Part shown: in pieces, positions 14,505 to 16,740 of the stretch
Layout: every line of letters begins with the position of its first letter
How positions within the stretch are numbered: position 1 is the stretch's first letter
Source of the DNA: G020350405 sp964513655
GTDB lineage: Bacteria; Planctomycetota; Phycisphaerae; Sedimentisphaerales; Anaerobacaceae
NCBI GenBank assembly: GCA_964513655.1
Contig: CAZENQ010000063.1
Span: 1-16,740 of the forward strand
Reading direction: 5' to 3'
Length of the DNA: 16,740 nt
Made by a program: the position numbers and the translations under genes
The notes under the pieces: generated by a model
Seen by the model: only the letters and a program-made list of their open reading frames with translations
What the model was told of the DNA's origin: nothing
Databases searched by the model: none

Positions 14505-15335
14505 ATGAAGGCTGAACATCGACACGAGCTGAAAACGAACGTTTTAGCCGAGTGGATAGCAAATTTCCCACAATGGGCGAAGAAAAATCTAAGGATGATT
14601 ATCTTTGTATCCACGGCTGTTATCCTCGTTGGAGGCTTATCGTTGTTTCTCTGGTACCGCAAGAACGTAGAATCGGTCCGAAAACAGCTCGAACTTACGA
14701 GGCTTATCAGCCAGTTATCCCAAGGTAAATTACAAGTCCTTCAATCCCAGGTTCGGGGGATGGATGTCTCATACATGCTGATTCAGATTGCCGATGGGCT
14801 GGAGAATTTCGCCCGGAATGCAAAAGACGACCAGATGGCTGCTCTGGCACTTGTTAAACGTGGAGAAGCCCTTCGGACGGAGCTGCATTACCGCTTTGGG
14901 ACTGTCAGTGAGCAGGATACGAAAGCTGCTATAGAGCGGGCGAAGGCCAGTTATACCGCAGCAATTGGCAAATCAGTGACTAATCAGTCGTTGGTGGCGA
15001 CAGCCAAATTAGGTTTGGGATTGTGCGAAGAAGAGCTGGGTAACTTCGAGCAAGCAGAGCAGATCTACACCGAGATGGCCTCAAGTGGAGATTTCGAAGG
15101 TACCGCCGCCTTAGCTGCTGCAAAACACCGTCTTGGGACGATGGCAGATTACCAACAAGAGGTGGTCTTTGCACCAGCGCCACAGCCAACACCGGTTGAG
15201 TCGGCAGAACCAGAGCTTACAATAAGCGCCGCCGAGGTCAATGCATGGCTGGGGGCTTGGGATGATGCGTTTGAGGACGAACTCGGTTTGCCCGAAAGCG
15301 CGAATGATGTCCCGAACTCTGTGCCGGGTGAATAA
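14505..15335 (+). CDS. Membrane-anchored TPR protein (YfgM-like)
   Basis: A 276-residue protein with a short charged cytosolic N-terminus (MKAEHRHELKTN), one membrane segment (about 31-51, IIFVSTAVILVGGLSLFLW) and a helical exterior domain. Residues ~95-215 show paired helices of the TPR type, clearest at ATAKLGLGLCEEELGNFEQAEQIYTEM. The tail is acidic and Pro-rich (APAPQPTPVESAEPE). This arrangement matches the TPR_21 family, which includes YfgM, the ancillary SecYEG subunit; that role is a family analogy, not shown here. The frame can be extended to a TTG at 14427, but that lies inside the promoter. AAGGAG sits about five bases before the ATG at 14505. The pseudouridine synthase gene follows after 14 bp. 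Confidence 0.85.
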   Translation: MKAEHRHELKTNVLAEWIANFPQWAKKNLRMIIFVSTAVILVGGLSLFLWYRKNVESVRKQLELTRLISQLSQGKLQVLQSQVRGMDVSYMLIQIADGLENFARNAKDDQMAALALVKRGEALRTELHYRFGTVSEQDTKAAIERAKASYTAAIGKSVTNQSLVATAKLGLGLCEEELGNFEQAEQIYTEMASSGDFEGTAALAAAKHRLGTMADYQQEVVFAPAPQPTPVESAEPELTISAAEVNAWLGAWDDAFEDELGLPESANDVPNSVPGE

Positions 15336-15349
15336 TTCCCGCAGGTTTT

Positions 15350-16402
15350 ATGGAGCAGTACAGAAATCAACCCCAATTGCCGCCAAAAGGCGAGGCTGCG
15401 AAACGTAATTTCACTATGCCGAGCGGGGAGGAAACAGAGGGTAAACGGCTAAGATTTAAAGTGGGAAGTTCAATCAGGGAGCGGCGAATTGATAAGTACC
15501 TGCACGGTCGTTTCAGTAACTTCAGCAGGGTTATGATACAAAAGCAAATCGCTGCCGGCGCGGTAACGGTCAACGGCAAGGTAGTCAAGTGCAGCTTTAA
15601 GCTCAGCCCCGATGACGAAATTGAACTGGCGCTGCCGGAGCTGCCGAGCAAGGAAATTTTGGCCGAGGATATTCCACTGGATATTATTTACGAAGATGAT
15701 TGTCTGATCATACTCAACAAGCAGGCAGACATGATTGTTCACCCTGCTCGCGGCAACACACATGGGACTCTGGTGAATGCTCTGGCATATTACTGCGAGA
15801 AGCTATCGAGCGGTCTGGGGGAGTTTAGGCCGGGCATCGTTCATCGGCTGGACAGAAACACTACGGGCGTTATGGTAGTTACGAAAAACGATAGTGCCCA
15901 GTGGAAGATTGCCAAGCAGTTCGAGCGCCGACAGGCCAAGAAAAGCTACTTGGCCATAGTTCACGGTGTGCCGGAATTGGAATCTGACCGCATAAGTGTG
16001 CCGTTAGGGATTCACCCGAGGGTTAGGGAGAAATACGCCATCAGGCCGGAAATAGGCAAGGAGGCAATTACTTTTTACGAGGTGCTCGAGAGCTTTCGCG
16101 GTTTTTCCATGTTGAAGCTGACACCCAAGACCGGACGAACTCATCAGATTCGGGTCCACCTTTCATATATCAAGCATCCGATTGTAGCTGATGATATGTA
16201 CGGCGGTAAATTAGTGTATCTATGGCAACTTAAAGACAGCGAAGCCGCCGTGGAAGAGCCAATAATAGGTCGGCCTGCTCTTCACGCCCATACACTGGAA
16301 TTCAAGCATCCAACCACCGAAAAACAAGTGAAATTCGAAGCTCCTATGCCACAAGACATGCAGAACCTCCTGGACAAGCTGAGAAATTATAGAAAACTAT
16401 AG
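15350..16402 (+). CDS. RluA/RluD family rRNA pseudouridine synthase
   Basis: This family isomerises specific uridines in 23S rRNA to pseudouridine. The 350-residue protein has an N-terminal S4 RNA-binding domain (about 42-95: IRERRIDKYL, SRVMIQKQIAAGAVTVNGKVV) and the catalytic domain from ~110. Motifs are IIYEDDCLIILNKQADMIVHPARG, the active-site GIVHRLDRNTTGVMVV with Asp168, FERRQAKKSYLAIVHG, and the C-terminal TGRTHQIRVHLSYIKHPIVADDMYGG. The presence of S4 points to RluC/RluD rather than RluA, but the exact target uridines cannot be read from sequence. The N-terminal ~30 residues before S4 are poorly conserved in character, and an inner ATG at 15416 is a possible alternative start. It is co-transcribed with the TPR gene. 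The first repeat copy starts 28 bp after its stop. Confidence 0.93.
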   Translation: MEQYRNQPQLPPKGEAAKRNFTMPSGEETEGKRLRFKVGSSIRERRIDKYLHGRFSNFSRVMIQKQIAAGAVTVNGKVVKCSFKLSPDDEIELALPELPSKEILAEDIPLDIIYEDDCLIILNKQADMIVHPARGNTHGTLVNALAYYCEKLSSGLGEFRPGIVHRLDRNTTGVMVVTKNDSAQWKIAKQFERRQAKKSYLAIVHGVPELESDRISVPLGIHPRVREKYAIRPEIGKEAITFYEVLESFRGFSMLKLTPKTGRTHQIRVHLSYIKHPIVADDMYGGKLVYLWQLKDSEAAVEEPIIGRPALHAHTLEFKHPTTEKQVKFEAPMPQDMQNLLDKLRNYRKL

Positions 16403-16429
16403 GTCTGACGAACTCGAGCACACTCACCA

Positions 16430-16548
16430 GAAATTGGTTTCGTTTTTTCGGTTGGGCGGAGATGGGCGGTTTCATAAGCCTTTGTTATTTATTAGGTTAT
16501 GTTCATTTCTGCCCTTCGGAAATTGGTTTCGTTTTACATTTTTTGGTT
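16430..16548 (+). repeat. 119-bp dispersed repeat, copy A
   Basis: Begins GAAATTGGTTTCGTTTT and repeats AAATTGGTTTCGTTTT 89 bp later, followed by ACATTTTTT. Between these ends are CTTTGTTA and TTATGTTCATTT at the same offsets as in copies B and C. It starts 28 bp after the pseudouridine synthase stop, in gene orientation. By hand count it matches copy B at 95 of 118 positions without gaps. Confidence 0.85.
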
Positions 16549-16596
16549 CTGCGTCGCGCATCCTTCGCTATACATCCTGCGTTTGGAAGCGCGCTT

Positions 16597-16715
16597 GAGA
16601 TTGGGTTCGTTTTTTCGGTTGAGCGGAGGAGAGCGTTTTCATAACCCTTTGTTAAAGCTGAGCTTATGTTCATTTTCTCCATTCGAAAATTGGGTTTGTT
16701 TGACATTTTTTAGTT
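16597..16715 (+). repeat. 119-bp dispersed repeat, copy B
   Basis: Direct copy of A, offset by 167 bp and separated from it by 48 bp of unrelated GC-richer sequence (16549-16596). The internal 89-bp distance between the two AAATTGG-like ends is preserved, although the ends have drifted (AGATTGGGTTCG and AAATTGGGTTTG). Apart from these two copies, 16403-16740 holds no gene that I can support. Short frames crossing the copies on either strand are by-products of the repeat. Confidence 0.85.
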
Positions 16716-16740
16716 AGCCACAAAGCATTTTTTTGCCACA

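Noticed and set aside
16430..16715. CRISPR array
   Set aside because: Four AAATTGG-like motifs are spaced 89, 78 and 89 bp, but they are degenerate, the intervals between them are related to each other rather than unique, and no cas gene is present.
16499..16717. Short open frames on both strands over the right-end repeats (for example 16503-16706 minus)
   Set aside because: They track the repeat copies, not a gene. The 89- and 167-bp periods are not multiples of three, so no frame could be kept across units.

Overview
The window looks like a chromosome fragment of an anaerobic Planctomycetota, most likely class Phycisphaerae. This is an inference. It rests on a stand-alone ATP-cone protein next to nrdR, a long secreted S55-peptidase/beta-propeller pair, a divergent thymidylate synthase, and short dispersed repeats whose chance translations contain KTNPIS/KTKPIS-type strings that I remember from planctomycete assemblies. 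Nearly all genes are housekeeping genes. I see no transposase, integrase, CRISPR array or known defence gene.

Layout, left to right. (1) 1-251: an inverted copy of a ~119-bp repeat just beyond the end of ispA. (2) Divergent ispA (farnesyl diphosphate synthase, minus) and miaA (tRNA dimethylallyltransferase, plus). (3) A minus-strand nrdR plus tandem ATP-cone operon, read from a strong promoter carrying a pair of NrdR-box-like sites. (4) 3557-4151: non-coding, with a minus-strand promoter, several hairpins and an intrinsic terminator, so a candidate ~250-nt small RNA. (5) A minus-strand operon: membrane-anchored protein of unknown function, divergent thymidylate synthase, parvulin-type prolyl isomerase. 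(6) A divergent plus-strand operon: ribE, pdxA, rsmA (the last two overlap). (7) A minus-strand operon running 14352 to 9281: secreted S55-type peptidase, secreted beta-propeller/Ig-like protein, class I fumarase alpha subunit. (8) A divergent plus-strand operon: membrane-anchored TPR protein and an RluA/RluD-type pseudouridine synthase. (9) 16403-16740: two direct copies of the ~119-bp repeat.

The genes cover nucleotide supply control (NrdR, ATP-cone protein, thymidylate synthase), RNA modification (MiaA, RsmA, Rlu), cofactors (RibE, PdxA), isoprenoids (IspA) and envelope functions (S55 peptidase, propeller, TPR anchor). The signals I find most worth a second look are the gap-free ~119-bp repeat placed about 30 bp behind genes in gene orientation, the NrdR autoregulatory site, a single palindromic TTGCAA that can serve as -35 for two divergent promoters, the reversed Ser/His order in the S55 protein, and the candidate small RNA. 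All coordinates, motifs and identity counts were read by eye; no database search was run.
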